A DNA stretch of 64,000 bases. It comes from Pseudozyma flocculosa PF-1 (taxonomy: Eukaryota > Basidiomycota > Ustilaginomycetes > Ustilaginales > Ustilaginaceae). Position numbers and translations under genes: made by a program. Below the pieces are notes generated by a model, which worked only from the letters and a program-made list of their open reading frames with translations, searched no databases and was not told where the DNA came from. Position 1 is the stretch's first letter. Each line of letters starts with the position of its first letter. Positions 1 through 10,427 of the stretch are shown here, one piece after another. The DNA is taken from NCBI RefSeq assembly GCF_000417875.1, contig NW_006920887.1:553903-617902 (forward strand). Direction: 5' to 3'.

Positions 1-668
1 GTTGTCGTCGTCGTCGTCGTCGATCTCGCCTTCGCGGGTGGGCTGGCGGCTGTCCTCGCTTCGGCTGACGATATTGCTGCTCCTAGTGCCGCCGCCGTCG
101 TCGCCCACTATTGCAGCCCGGTTAGCGGTTGTCTTCGTCGTCGTCGTCGTCGTCGATCTCGCCTTCACGGGTGGGCTGGCGGCTGTCCTCGCTTCGGCTG
201 ACGATATTGCTGCTCCTAGTGCCTCCGCCGTCGTCGTCGTCGTCGTCGATCTCGCCTTCACTGGTGGGCTTGCGGCTGGGCTCGTCAACCTCGCTTCGGC
301 TGACGGTATTGCTGTTGCTGCTGCCTCCGCCGTCGTCGCCCACTATTGCAGCCCGCTTGGGGTTGTCGTCGTCGATCTCGCCTTCGTGGGTGGGCTTGCG
401 GCTGGCCTCGTCGATCTCGCCTTCGCGGGTGGGCTTGCGGCTGGCCTCGTCGATCTCGCCTTCGTGGGTGGGCTTGCGGCTGGCCTCGTCGACCTCGCTT
501 CGGCTGACGGTATTGCTGCTCCTACTGCCTCCGCCGTCGTCGCCCAGTATTACAGCCCGCTTGCGGTTGTTGGTGTTGTTGTTGTCGTCGTCGTCGTCTA
601 TCTCGCCTTCGCAGGAGGGCTTGCGGCTGTCGCGGCTGTCCTCGTCAACTTCGCTTCGGCTGAAGGTC

Positions 669-706
<38 letters not shown>

Positions 707-827
707 TCCGCCGTCGTCGCCCACGATTGCAGCCCGCTTGCGGTTGGCATCGTCGTCGTCGTCGATCTCGCCTTCGTGGGTGGGCTGGCGGCTGTCCTCG
801 TCGTCAACCTCGCTTCGGCTGAAGGTC

Positions 828-871
<44 letters not shown>

Positions 872-3800
872 TCCGCCGTCGTCACCCACGGTTGAAGCCC
901 GATTGCGTGGGTTGTCGCCGTCGAAGTCGTCTTCGTCTTCGTCGTTGGCGGTCTCGCCTTCGCAGGCGGTCTTGCGGTTGTGGTTGCGATTGCCGTCGTC
1001 GTCGACCTCGCCTTCGCATGTGGGCTTGCAGCTGTCCTCGTCCTCAAGCTCGCTCCGACTGCCATTCTGGCTGCTGCCGCCGCCGCCGCCGTCATCGTCG
1101 CTCGCGATTGCAGCCCGCTTGTGTTCGTCGCCGCCGAAGTCGCCTCTGTCGTTGTCGATCTCGCCTTCGCGGGTGGGCTTGCGGTTGTGGTTGTGGTCGT
1201 CGTCGTCGTCGACCTTGCCTTCGCAGGTGGGCTTGCGATTGTCGATCTCGCCTTCGCAGGTGGGCTTGCGGCTGTCCTGGCCGTCAACCTCGCTTCGACT
1301 GACGTTCTGGCTGCTGCTGCCGCCGCCGTCATCGTCGCTTGCGATTGCAGCCCGATTGCGGTGGTTGTCGCCCTCGAAGTCGTCTTCGTCGTGGTCGATC
1401 TCGCCTTCGCAGGTGGGCTTGCGGCTGTCTTCGCTGTCGCCCTCGCTTCGACTGACGTTCTGGCTGCTGCTGCCGCCGCCGTCATCGTCGCTTGCGATTG
1501 CAGCCCGATTGCGGTGGTTGTCGCCCTCGAAGTCGTCTTCGTCGTTGTCGATCTCGCCGGCGCAGGTGGGCTTGCGGTTGTGCTTGTCGTTGATGACCTC
1601 GTCTTCGGTTTCGCAGGCGGGCGCGGGGCTGTCCTCGTCGTCGACGTCTTCCTCTTCTTCGCTCTCGTCTTCGCTCTCGTCGACGTCTTCCTCGTCTTCG
1701 CTCTCGTCGACGTCTTCCTCGTCTTCGCTCTCGTCGACGTCTTCCTCGTCGTCGCTCTCGTCGACCTCTTCCTCGTCTTCGCTCTCGTCGAGATCTTCCT
1801 CTTCCTCGCTCTCGTCGAGGCCTTCCTCGTTCTTGCCCTCGTCGATGGCTTCCTGGTTCTTGCTCTCGTCGATGGCTTCCTCGCTCTTGCCCTCGTCGAT
1901 GGCTTCCTCGCTCTTGCCCTCGTCGATGGCTTCGTCGTTCTTGCTCTCGTCGAGGCTGTCCTCGTTCTTGCCCTCATCGATGCCTTCCCCGTCCTCGTTG
2001 ACGTCACCCGCGTTGGCGGTCTGAGGACGGTCGCTGTTGCTGTCGACCGAGACCTGACTGTTGGCGTCATCGACCTCGTCTACGATGCAGGGGTAGTTTG
2101 CCTTGTCTTCGTTGTCGACCGCGCCTTGGCTGGCGGTGCTGTTGATATCGTCGTCGATCGCGGCATTTGCGTCCATCTCGTCGTCGGCGTCGACCATCAC
2201 CACGTCGTCATCGGCGAGGGGCATTGGCTCCTCGGGGATCGGAATCTCGTCGTCCGAGTCCTCGGCCTCCGGTCCTTCGGTGAGCAGGTCTTCCAGCGAC
2301 GAAGTGGACGGCGTTGAGGTGTCGTCGCTGTCGGGGCTCCCGGGCTGGCGCTTGGCCGGGCGCATCGCGTAGAGCTCTTCTTCCGGAGTGGCCTTCTCGT
2401 CACCGCTCTCGAAGAGTGCCTGGTTGCGTTCGCGTTCGCGTTTGCGATCGCGACGGCGGCGGCGGCGGCGGGAACGCTCGCTCTCGTCGTCGGAGTCGTC
2501 TGCCACGGTAAGAGCCATGACCTGGTCGCGTTCGACGCAGCGGCGGCGGCTGTCGTTCTTGTCCTCGTCGTCGTCGTCGTCGAGGGCCAGGGCCGGGGCC
2601 TGCTTGCGGTCGCGTTCGCGCTCGCGGCGGCGGCGGCGGTCGCTCTTCTCCTCCTCCTCGTCGTCGTCGTCGAGGGCCAGGGCCGGGGCCTGCTTGCGGT
2701 CGCGCTTGCTCTCGCGGCGACGGCGGTCGTCCTTGTCGTCGTCAGCGGCGAGAGTCGGAGTGTTGCCGTTCTTGTCGTCGTCGTCGTCGTCGTCATCGTC
2801 GACGGCGAGAGCCTGGACGTTGTTGCGCTCGCGCTGGTGGCGGCGGCTGCGGTCGCGGCGGTCCTGTTCCTCGTCCGAGTCCGAGTCCAACGCCAGGGCT
2901 GGGACCTGGTTTGAGCCAGCATCGTTCTCAATGGCGGCGGCGGCGGCGGCGGCGGCGATGATCTGCTCAGCAGCGGCCAAGTCGTTGGCGAGCTTGGCGG
3001 CACGCTCGCGTCGCGAAGAGGAGCGAGGATCGGGTGTGGCTGCTTTCGAGTGGATGACGTCGTCGTCGTCGCAGACTTTCGGGGGGCGGCGGAAGTTGAC
3101 AATGAGTTTGGGGCGGCGAGGCGGGCTGCTGCTCACGCTCTTGCCGCTGCTCTTGCTGGCGTCGTCGCTGCCGTCCCGGTCGTCGTTGCGGCGCGCGTGG
3201 TGGACGATGAGTTTGGGGCGGCGAGGCGGGCTGCTGCTCACGCTCTCGCCGCTGCTCTTGCTGGCGTCATCGCTGCCGTCCTGGTTGTCGCTGCTCACGC
3301 TCTCGCCGCTGCTCTTGCTGGCGTCGTCGCTGCCGTCCTGGTCGTCGTTGCGGCGCGCGTCCTGGTATTTGCCCTTGTCCGAATCGACTTCCTTGTCGGC
3401 GACCGTGCCGGCTTCCGAGCCGTCTTCCGAGCCAGCGTCCGAGTCAGAGTCCGAGGCGGTCTCCGAGGCGGCCTCCGAGTCGGCGTCCGAGTCGACGTCC
3501 GAGTCGTCGTCCGAGTCGACGTCCGAGACGGCCTCCGAGACGGCCTCCGAGTCGTCGTCCGAGTCGGCCTCCGAGTCGTCGTCCGAGTCGACGTCCGAGA
3601 CGGACTCCGAGACGGCCTCCGGGACGCCGACCGAGGCGGCCTCCGGGTCGGTGTCCGAGGCGGCCTCCGAGTCGTCGTCCGAGTCGGCGTCCGAGGCGGT
3701 CTCCGAGTCGTCGTCCGAGTCGGCGTCCGAGTCGGCGTCCGAGGCGGCCTCCGAGTCGTCGCTCAGGTCGGCGTCCGAGTTGGCCTTGACGCCGCCTTCC

Positions 3801-5176
3801 GAATCATCGTCGAGGTCAGCCTTCGAAGCCGCCTTGGCCTGGTGGCGCAGAGGGGAGCGCGGGTCGAGCGTGGCTGCAGGAGCATGGGCGCCTTCGTCCT
3901 CGCCGCTGGTGGCCGAAGACCGGCAGGTGACGATGATCTTGCGGGTCGAACGGCGAGCGGGCTGGTCCTCGTCATCGCCCGAAGCAACCTCCTTGTAGGC
4001 CTGCGCGGCGTCCTGGTCCTGATCGGCTTCGTCGTCGGTAGCGGGGGCGTCGTCGTCGGTAGCGGGGACGTCGTCGTCGTCGGCGGCGTGCTCGTCTTCC
4101 GCGCTTGAGTCGCTGTCGTCTTCATCGTCTTCATCGTCTTCGGCGTCTTGTCCGCTCGAGTCGCTGTCGCTCTCGTCCTCGTCTTCAAGGTGAGAGGAGT
4201 CGCTGTGGTCGTCGTCGTCGAGGCCTGCAGTGGCGTCCTGCTTGGTGTCGTTGTACTCGCTGTCGACGTCGTCGACGTCCGTGGTGGCGCCCGGCTCGTT
4301 CCTGATGGGCGCGAGGGTGGGCTCGCTGGTCTCGGTGACGGCGGTAGTCTCGCCGGTCTCGATGATGGCGGTGATCTTGTCGGTCTCGGCGACGGTGGGC
4401 TCGAAGCGAACCCTTTTGGTGGGGTCTTGTCCGTGTTCGTGTTCGTCCTCGTCCTCGTCCTCGTCCTCGTCTTGGTGACGCAGGCGCTTGGGCAGAGACT
4501 TGGGCGCGCTGCTGGAGGCGTCGAGGGCCTCGTCGGTCTTGGTGACGGCGGTGGACTCGGCGGTCTCGATGATGGCGGCGGTCTCGTCGGTCTCGGTGAC
4601 GGCGGTGGGCTCGCCGGCCTCGATGATGGCGGCGGTCTCGTCGGTCTTGGTGACGGCGGTGGGTTCGGCGGTCTCGGTGACGGCGGTGGTCTCGGCGGTC
4701 TTGGTGACGGCGGTGGGCTCGGCGGCCTCGATGATGGCGGTGGACGCGCTGCTCGAGGCGTCCAGAACCTTGTCGGTCTCGGTGACGGCGGTGGGCTCTT
4801 CGGTCCTGGTGGCGGTGGGCTCTTCGGTCTTGGTGACGGTGGTCTCGTCGGTCTTGGTGACGGTGGTGGGCTCGATGCGAGCCCTTTTGGTGGGGTCGTG
4901 TCCGCGTTCGTGTTGGCGTTCGTCGTCGCCGTCGTCGTGTTGGTGGCGCGCGCGCTTGCGCGGACCCTTCCTGAGCGTCTTGATCCAGATGTCGAATTCA
5001 GGGCGAAGGAAGCGCCGGGTGCGAGCGCACTTCCTGTTGTCGGGTCGGTCGCCGTCGTCGGCACGGTCGCGCTTGCGCTTGTGGCCGGCGCCGAGGCGGG
5101 CGCGCGCGGCCCTGACGAGGACGTAGCGGCGGCGCCTGATGACGCGAGCGGCCGCCCTCCGCGTGCGGGTGAGCAT
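1..5176 (-). CDS. Giant acidic tandem-repeat disordered protein (reading frame broken near position 122)
   Basis: I do not recognise this gene. The frame runs on the minus strand from ATG at 5176 to TAA at 122 (1684 codons before the stop). The start begins MLTRTRRAAARVIRRRRYVL and is followed by basic, NLS-like KRKR and RKRAR stretches. The only other in-frame ATG is at 6121, but the sequence between is simple repeats with no coding character, so I prefer 5176. The body is blocks of repeats: Thr-rich TAVTETDE-like units, Asp/Ser-rich DSDADSDDDSE units, three copies of a block around DGSDDASKSSGESVSS, an ESEDEEDVDE block, then roughly 40-residue units containing RKPTCEGEIDDDD and AAIVGDDGGGSSS. 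No enzyme domain, signal peptide or membrane segment is seen. A disordered nuclear protein is an inference from composition. After the TAA the same repeat continues in another frame to the window edge, so the true end lies outside or the gene is recently truncated. Confidence 0.6.
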
Positions 5177-5227
5177 CGCGGAGGAGAGGGCGAGACGGAG
5201 GGCGATGGGGAGAGCGAAGGGAAGGGG

Positions 5228-5336
5228 GGTCGAGAGGGCGAAGGGAATGGCGGGCGGGAGGGCGAAGGGGATGGCGGGCGAGAGGGCGAAGGGGATGGCG
5301 GGCGGGAGGGCGAAGGGAATGGCGGGCGAGAGGGCG
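5228..5336. repeat. 24-bp tandem repeat, about 4-5 copies
   Basis: The unit reads approximately GGCGGGAGGGCGAAGGGAAT plus GGCG, with A/G variants between copies. It sits immediately upstream of the chosen start of the acidic repeat gene. Read on the minus strand it would encode PAIPFAL-like repeats, so it could be N-terminal coding sequence if translation started further upstream. Confidence 0.7.
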
Positions 5337-5343
5337 GAAAGAG

Positions 5344-5470
5344 TGCTGGTGCTGGTGCTGGTGCTGGTGCTGGTGCTGGTGCTGGTGCTGGTGCTGGTGC
5401 TGGTGCTGGCGCTGGCGCTGGCGCTGGTGCTCGTGCTGGTGCTCGTGCTGGCGCTGGCGCTGGCACTGGT
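5344..5470. repeat. GCTGGT hexanucleotide array, about 20 copies
   Basis: This is a nearly perfect run of GCTGGT, degrading to GCTGGC and GCTCGT variants at its right end. It is about 170 bp upstream of the acidic repeat gene's start. On the minus strand it is ACCAGC, an alternating Ser-Thr/Ala open frame, which is why the frame stays open through non-coding-looking sequence. Confidence 0.8.
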
Positions 5471-6791
5471 GCTTTTGGTCGTTGTGGTGGTCGTGGTAGG
5501 GAGGAAAGAGGGACGAGCATTGGGGGCCAGGTTTATGTAGGATGGGGGAAGGGAAGGAAGAGGCGACGGTCGAGAAGACCAGACCAGACCGCACCCGACC
5601 AGGCCAGGCGCCTGGCTGCCCCGCCTGCCTGGCTTGGTTGCGTGGCAGCCTGGCCAGGTTGGACCCTGTCTCCCGCAATTTTTTTCTAGGCAGGCAGGCT
5701 GGCCCAGCCTGCTGGCTGGTACGTGCGCCCACAGAATAAGAATGATCTGCAGGGGCCGCCAGCCACCAAGCTGGGCGGGCAGGCAGGCAGGCAGAGCGAG
5801 GCAGGCAGGCAGGCAGAGCAGGCTAGGGCACGGCCTGGTCAGAGCGCGTGGCCCTGGCCTGGCCTGGCAGGCTAGGCTAGCTAGGCTAGGATGGCTTGCC
5901 CCGCGTGGCCTCTGGCAGGCCAGCAGAGATAAGATCCCGTCGAAGCTGAGGAAAATTACGTTCACCTCGCACGCGCCTGGCAGCCCTGGCCACGCGTTTT
6001 CACACGAAGAGCTGCTGGGATGGGGCCTTTGCCCTGAGCCTTGGCTGCCTGCCTGCGGTACGGTCTGTGTGCGAGCTGCTGGCGCTGGCCTGCTGGCTGC
6101 GTTGCCTGACCTCGACGCCAACGCACGAGAGGGGCGGACCTGTCCTGTCCTGTCCTGTCCTGTCCTAGCCTGCCCTCTGTCCTGCGCATTGGGCCAGCCT
6201 GGCGCTCTAGCCCGTGCCCCCGCTCCCTGCCTGCCTCTTGCTTGCTTGCTCGTGGGCGGTCCCCTGCCAGCTACCTACCTTCCTAGAGGGGTAGTACAGT
6301 AGAGTCAGCCTTGACCTCCGCCTGTAGATTTGATTCTATCTCCAACAAGCCAGTTCGGCCGACGAGGGCAAGTGCATGCTATCTCCAATCCAACAGGTCG
6401 GCCGACGAGGGTAGACGGTCGGGCGAGCCAGTCAGCCAGAGCACGCTCGGGGTGAGGCCTGCCCTGGCCTGGCCTGGGCCGCAAGCCCATCGTATCGTAT
6501 CCCTCCACCGTCGAGGCCCCACCCTGGCCTCCTTGCCCGCTTTTGCCCCCTCTGTTTCGGGAATCGGAACTGGCGCTTGCACGGCCGAAAAAAATCGTCC
6601 CTCTCGCTTCAGACCAACACCTCTCTCTCAGCTGACCACCTCGCGATGACCGCCACCACCACCACCAACCATCGCCACCACCACCGCGTCCGCATCGGTA
6701 CCGCTCCCACCCTCGCTGTCGCCGTCTCCTGCCGGCACTCTTTCCATCGCAATCTGACGCCACTTGCGCGCGCTCCAGCCCGCTCGTCGCC

Positions 6792-8537
6792 ATGTCCGAT
6801 TCGCAGACCTCTGCGTCGCCCTCGGCGTCGTCTTCGACTGCGCCTTCGTCGCCCCTCACTGCTGCCTCGTCGATCTCGACGGCCGACCTGGACCAGTCGT
6901 CGGCCACCTCGGCGGACCTCCCTCCCTCGCCCAGCCGCGCAGATGCCTCTCTCCCCGTCGAGGAGCGCAGGAAGCGCGCGCAGGCGCTCAAGGACGAGGG
7001 CAACAGGCTCTTCCTCTCGTCGAGCTTCGAGGACGCCAAGGTCAAGTACGGCGAGAGCATCGCCCTCGACCCCACCGTCCCCGCCGTCTACAGCAACCGC
7101 GCCGCCTGCGAGCTCAAGCTCGAGCAGCACGGCCTCGCGATAGAGGACGCGACAAAGGCCATCCAGCTCGATCCCAAGTTCTCCAAGGCATACTACCGCC
7201 GCGCCCGCGGCTACCTCAGCATCCTCGATCCAAAGTCGGCGCTCCCGGACCTCAAGATGCTCCGCAGCCTCGAGCCCAGGAACCCGGACGTCAAGGCGCA
7301 GCTCGAGGCCACCGTCAAGCTCATCCGCCGCCTCGAGTTTGAAAAGGCCATCAAGGCGGCCGAGGGCGTCAAGCCCTCGCAGACCGTCGAGGACCACCTG
7401 CGCGAGGGCACCGGCGGCTGCAGCCTGCCCGACACCTACGACGGCCCCCGCCTCTCCGACGGCGACGACGACGCCACCCGCCACCTCGGCAAGATCGACG
7501 CCGGCTTCATCGACGCCATGCTCGAGTTTTTCAAAAAGGGCGGGCGGCTGCCGCTGCGCGTGGCGTGGCAGATTATCCTGGGCGCGCTCCGCCAGATGCA
7601 GCGCGAGCCGCCGCTGGTCGACTACGAGGTGCCCGTGGGCCAGACGATCGACGTCGTCGGCGACACCCACGGCCAGTTCTACGACTTCCTCCACCTCCTC
7701 TCGCTGACGGGCCGGCCCTCGGCCCACCACGCCATCCTCTTCAACGGCGACTTTGTCGACCGCGGCTCGTGGTCGGTCGAGATCGCCCTGACCATCTTTG
7801 CCTACAAGTGGCTCTACCCGGCCACGACGCTCGTCAACCGCGGCAACCACGAGACCAACGACATGAACAAGGTGTACGGCTTCGAGGGCGAGTGCAAGGC
7901 CAAGTTTGGCGGCGACATGACGTTCAAGCTGTTTACCGAGGCCTTTGTGGCGCTGCCCCTGGCCACGCTCATCACGGCGCCCTCGAAGCCGCTGCAGGGC
8001 GACGAGCTGCCCTACCGCGCCTCGCTCGCCCAGCGCTCGCCCATCCTCGACCACGAGCGCGGGCTGAAGCGCTTCTTTGTCGTCCACGGCGGCCTGTTTT
8101 CCAAGGACGGCGTCACGCTCGACGACATCCGCGCCATCGACCGTTTCCGCATCGGCCAGCCGGGCCAGGAGGGGCTGATGATGGAGCTGCTGTGGAGCGA
8201 CCCACAGGCGGCTCGGGGGCGCGGGCCCTCGAAGCGGGGCGTCGGCCTGGGCTTTGGGCCCGACATTACGCGGGCGTGGTGCGAGCTCAACGGCGTCACG
8301 GCCGTGCTGCGCAGCCACGAGGTGCGCCACGGCGGCTATGCCGAGGAGCACGACGGCCTCTGCTGCACCGTCTTTTCCGCGCCAAACTACTGCGACTCGA
8401 CGGGCAACAAGGGCGCCTATGCGCGCATCGACGAACGCGGCACCATCGAGTGGACGACGTTTGAGGCGCAGCCGCACCCGGACATCAAGCCGATGGCCTA
8501 CGCCGGCGGCGCCATGGGCGGCATGCTCCGCGCCTGA
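6792..8537 (+). CDS. PPT1: Serine/threonine protein phosphatase 5 (TPR + PP2A-like catalytic domain)
   Basis: This single-exon gene encodes 581 aa. Family knowledge: PP5/Ppt1 is a metal-dependent Ser/Thr phosphatase whose TPR domain binds Hsp90 and auto-inhibits the catalytic domain; it dephosphorylates Hsp90 and co-chaperones. Visible here: a Ser-rich N-terminal extension (about 1-55), three TPR-like helix pairs (about 60-165, from RKRAQALKDEGNRLF), and a catalytic domain with GDTHGQF (about residue 290), GDFVDRGSW (about 319) and RGNHE (about 350), plus a C-terminal SAPNYCDSTGNKGA segment. All metal-ligand motifs are intact. Length slightly exceeds the usual roughly 500 aa because of the N-terminal extension. 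The start at 6792 is the first ATG of the frame. It is convergent with the HAD phosphatase gene, 216 bp apart. Confidence 0.95.
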   Translation: MSDSQTSASPSASSSTAPSSPLTAASSISTADLDQSSATSADLPPSPSRADASLPVEERRKRAQALKDEGNRLFLSSSFEDAKVKYGESIALDPTVPAVYSNRAACELKLEQHGLAIEDATKAIQLDPKFSKAYYRRARGYLSILDPKSALPDLKMLRSLEPRNPDVKAQLEATVKLIRRLEFEKAIKAAEGVKPSQTVEDHLREGTGGCSLPDTYDGPRLSDGDDDATRHLGKIDAGFIDAMLEFFKKGGRLPLRVAWQIILGALRQMQREPPLVDYEVPVGQTIDVVGDTHGQFYDFLHLLSLTGRPSAHHAILFNGDFVDRGSWSVEIALTIFAYKWLYPATTLVNRGNHETNDMNKVYGFEGECKAKFGGDMTFKLFTEAFVALPLATLITAPSKPLQGDELPYRASLAQRSPILDHERGLKRFFVVHGGLFSKDGVTLDDIRAIDRFRIGQPGQEGLMMELLWSDPQAARGRGPSKRGVGLGFGPDITRAWCELNGVTAVLRSHEVRHGGYAEEHDGLCCTVFSAPNYCDSTGNKGAYARIDERGTIEWTTFEAQPHPDIKPMAYAGGAMGGMLRA

Positions 8538-8753
8538 GGGGCCCGGCCGCCGCCGCAGTCGTTGCCGCAGTCGTCGCCGTCGCCGTCGCTGTCGCTGGTT
8601 CTCGGTCGCATCCGTTTCGATTCCCTCTCTAGCTGTATCCGCGTCTTTCAGGTCTTACAGGCAGCGGCGTGCGTCTATATCCCCTCCTCGTTCCTCTTCC
8701 TAGGTCGATAATGCAAGCATGGCTAGACGGGCCCTCCCCCAGACGCGAGGCTG

Positions 8754-9823
8754 CTACGCCCGGTCGTCGTCGTCGTCGTCGTCGTCAAAGGGCGGCAGGC
8801 CCCAGGCGGTGGGGTCAAAGTCGAGGAGCGAGTCGATGGTCTGGGATGCGCCGAGCTCTTCGGCCGGATAGAGGGCTCGGAGCTGTCAGAGGTCAGAGCG
8901 GTGCGCAAAGAGGGGCAGTCAGCGGCGTGAGCGCATGTGCGCGGACAGAGAAGTGGCTGCGAGGCGGGTGACTCACGTTGGGGTCGGGCACCCAGACCAC
9001 TGCGATGGGCAGCGAGGGCGAGAGTGAAGGGCGCTTGTCGCTGATCGTCAGCTCCGTTCGTCTGATGATGTGGCGCAGGGCCGATGCGCGGGCCCGACGG
9101 CTGGAGACTCGACTCACCGTGCATGCCGGCCGCCTTTGCTGCCGCGACGCCGGGCTTGGCGTCCTCAAAGACGAGGACCTGCGCCTCGCCGCCCGCCAGG
9201 CCGCCGGCGTCGTGCTCCTCCCCGTACATCCTGATGCCGTCGGTCCAGTCTTTTCCGAGCCTGTCGCTCGTCTGCTGTTCCTCGAGCAGGCCCTCCCTCG
9301 CTGCGAGGAGGAAGATGTCGGGGAAGGGTTTCCCCCTCTTGAGCCTTGGGTCGTCGCCGCAGACGATGCGCTTACCAAACGGAGCAAAGATGGCGGGCAG
9401 GTTGTTGGTCTTGATGTCGTAGTTTTTGCGCTTGCTTCCCGTGGCGACGCAGATGGGTACGTTGTGCTTTGCCAGGTGGGTGACGAGCCGCTGTGCGCCG
9501 GGCATGGCGGGTACGGATCGGAAGGCGGCCTCGAGGACGTGGTTGCGGTCGGCAAGGAAGGTGTCGATGCTAAAGGGGCAGTCGTCCGCCACCTCCTCGT
9601 TCTGCGGCGTCGAGTTGGGCGAGGGCCAGAGCGACGAGAGGAGCGTCAGTGTGGCGGCGCGCTCCGGCTTGCCCATGAGGTTGGCCTTGATGGCCCAGGT
9701 CTGCTGCTTGCCGTACGGCGCCAGCATCTCGTTGACGACGCGCGTGTAGATGCCCTCGGAGTCGATCAGCAGGCCGTCCATGTCGAACAGGACGGCCCGT
9801 ATAGGGGCGATGAGCGGCGCCAT
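8754..9823 (-). CDS. HAD-superfamily phosphatase (GS1 / pseudouridine-5'-phosphatase-like)
   Basis: This gene has three exons: 9118-9823, a 23-nt exon at 8977-8999, and 8754-8882, giving 285 aa. Both introns have GTGAGT donors and CAG acceptors, and splicing keeps the frame. HAD motif I is VLFDMDGLLIDS (the two Asp are nucleophile and acid/base), motif II is in CVATGSKRKNY, the conserved Lys is in KRGKPFPDIF, and motif IV is VFEDAKPGV. Splicing through the microexon gives the usual strand after GM, VVWVPDPN, then a C-terminal region ending in an Asp run. The order of motifs and the insertion after the nucleophile match the GS1/HDHD1 group, which dephosphorylates small phosphorylated metabolites such as pseudouridine 5'-phosphate. 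The exact substrate cannot be told. It is divergent from the RmlD-like gene. Confidence 0.85.
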
Positions 9824-10427
9824 GGTGCAGGGCGAGGGCGGGCGTGAGGGGCGTCAGAGTCGAGGAGCGAGGGCGTCAGATTCGAGGAGCGAGGTGGTGG
9901 GCAAAGGCCAGCCAAGGAGCGTCGCAGGCGGCCAAGTCCGGCTTGGGCGCAGGCCATCCACGGCCCGCCCACGGCTCCTTCCTTTCTTCCCCCACGCCCA
10001 TCGGGGCAGGGGCGATGGGTGGTTCCCGATGGGAAATGGTGTGCAAGAACTGGTCTCGCTCGTCTTGAAACGAATTCTGCGAGTGAAAAAGATCGGCATT
10101 CGGGCCGGACCTTGGCTGTGCGCCCCTAGCTGACCCTTCCGGCCAGGCAAGGCATTTTCCCGTGCATTTTCCGGCGCATTTTGTGAGTTCCGCGTCCCCC
10201 TGCTGATTCTGTCGCCCGATCGTGGCTGCTTGGCTGGCTGGCTGGCCGGGCAGGGAAGGGGTGGCCAAGGGAGCTCGGGCCACGTCGCTCGTCTGAGCCA
10301 GTCGCGGCCCTTGACTCCTCACCACCACCAACGCCACCATCACCACCGCATCCCTGCCATCCACCGGCCGGCCAGGCGACGGTATCAGCGCCGCCGCTAC
10401 GCTACCCTCCACATCACTGCCGCGATC
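9824..10427. other. Divergent promoter region
   Basis: This is a non-coding spacer between the HAD phosphatase (minus) and the RmlD/MAT2B-like gene (plus). It contains a TGGC short repeat near 10230-10250 and a CACC-rich, pyrimidine-biased leader just before the plus-strand start. No RNA gene or conserved ORF was seen. Confidence 0.4.

Larger units (their letters stand above)
5177..6791. other. Divergent intergenic region built of simple repeats
   Basis: This lies between the repeat-protein gene (minus) and protein phosphatase 5 (plus). It holds several simple-repeat arrays (listed separately), a CAGG-rich stretch around 5776-5822, a TCCTG repeat around 6138-6165 and a TACAGTA word at 6295-6301. 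Presumably it contains both promoters. I saw no RNA gene and no convincing small ORF. Confidence 0.5.

Noticed and set aside
129..5689. Long plus-strand open frames across the acidic repeat gene (e.g. 129-2024, 980-2317, 4148-5689)
   Set aside because: They are complements of GAC/GAG/AGC repeats and give only Val/Ala/Leu or Ser runs; the minus-strand frame has varied, biased repeats and a plausible start.
6609..8477. 622-residue minus-strand open frame
   Set aside because: Antisense to protein phosphatase 5; no domain words and caused by GC-rich third codon positions.
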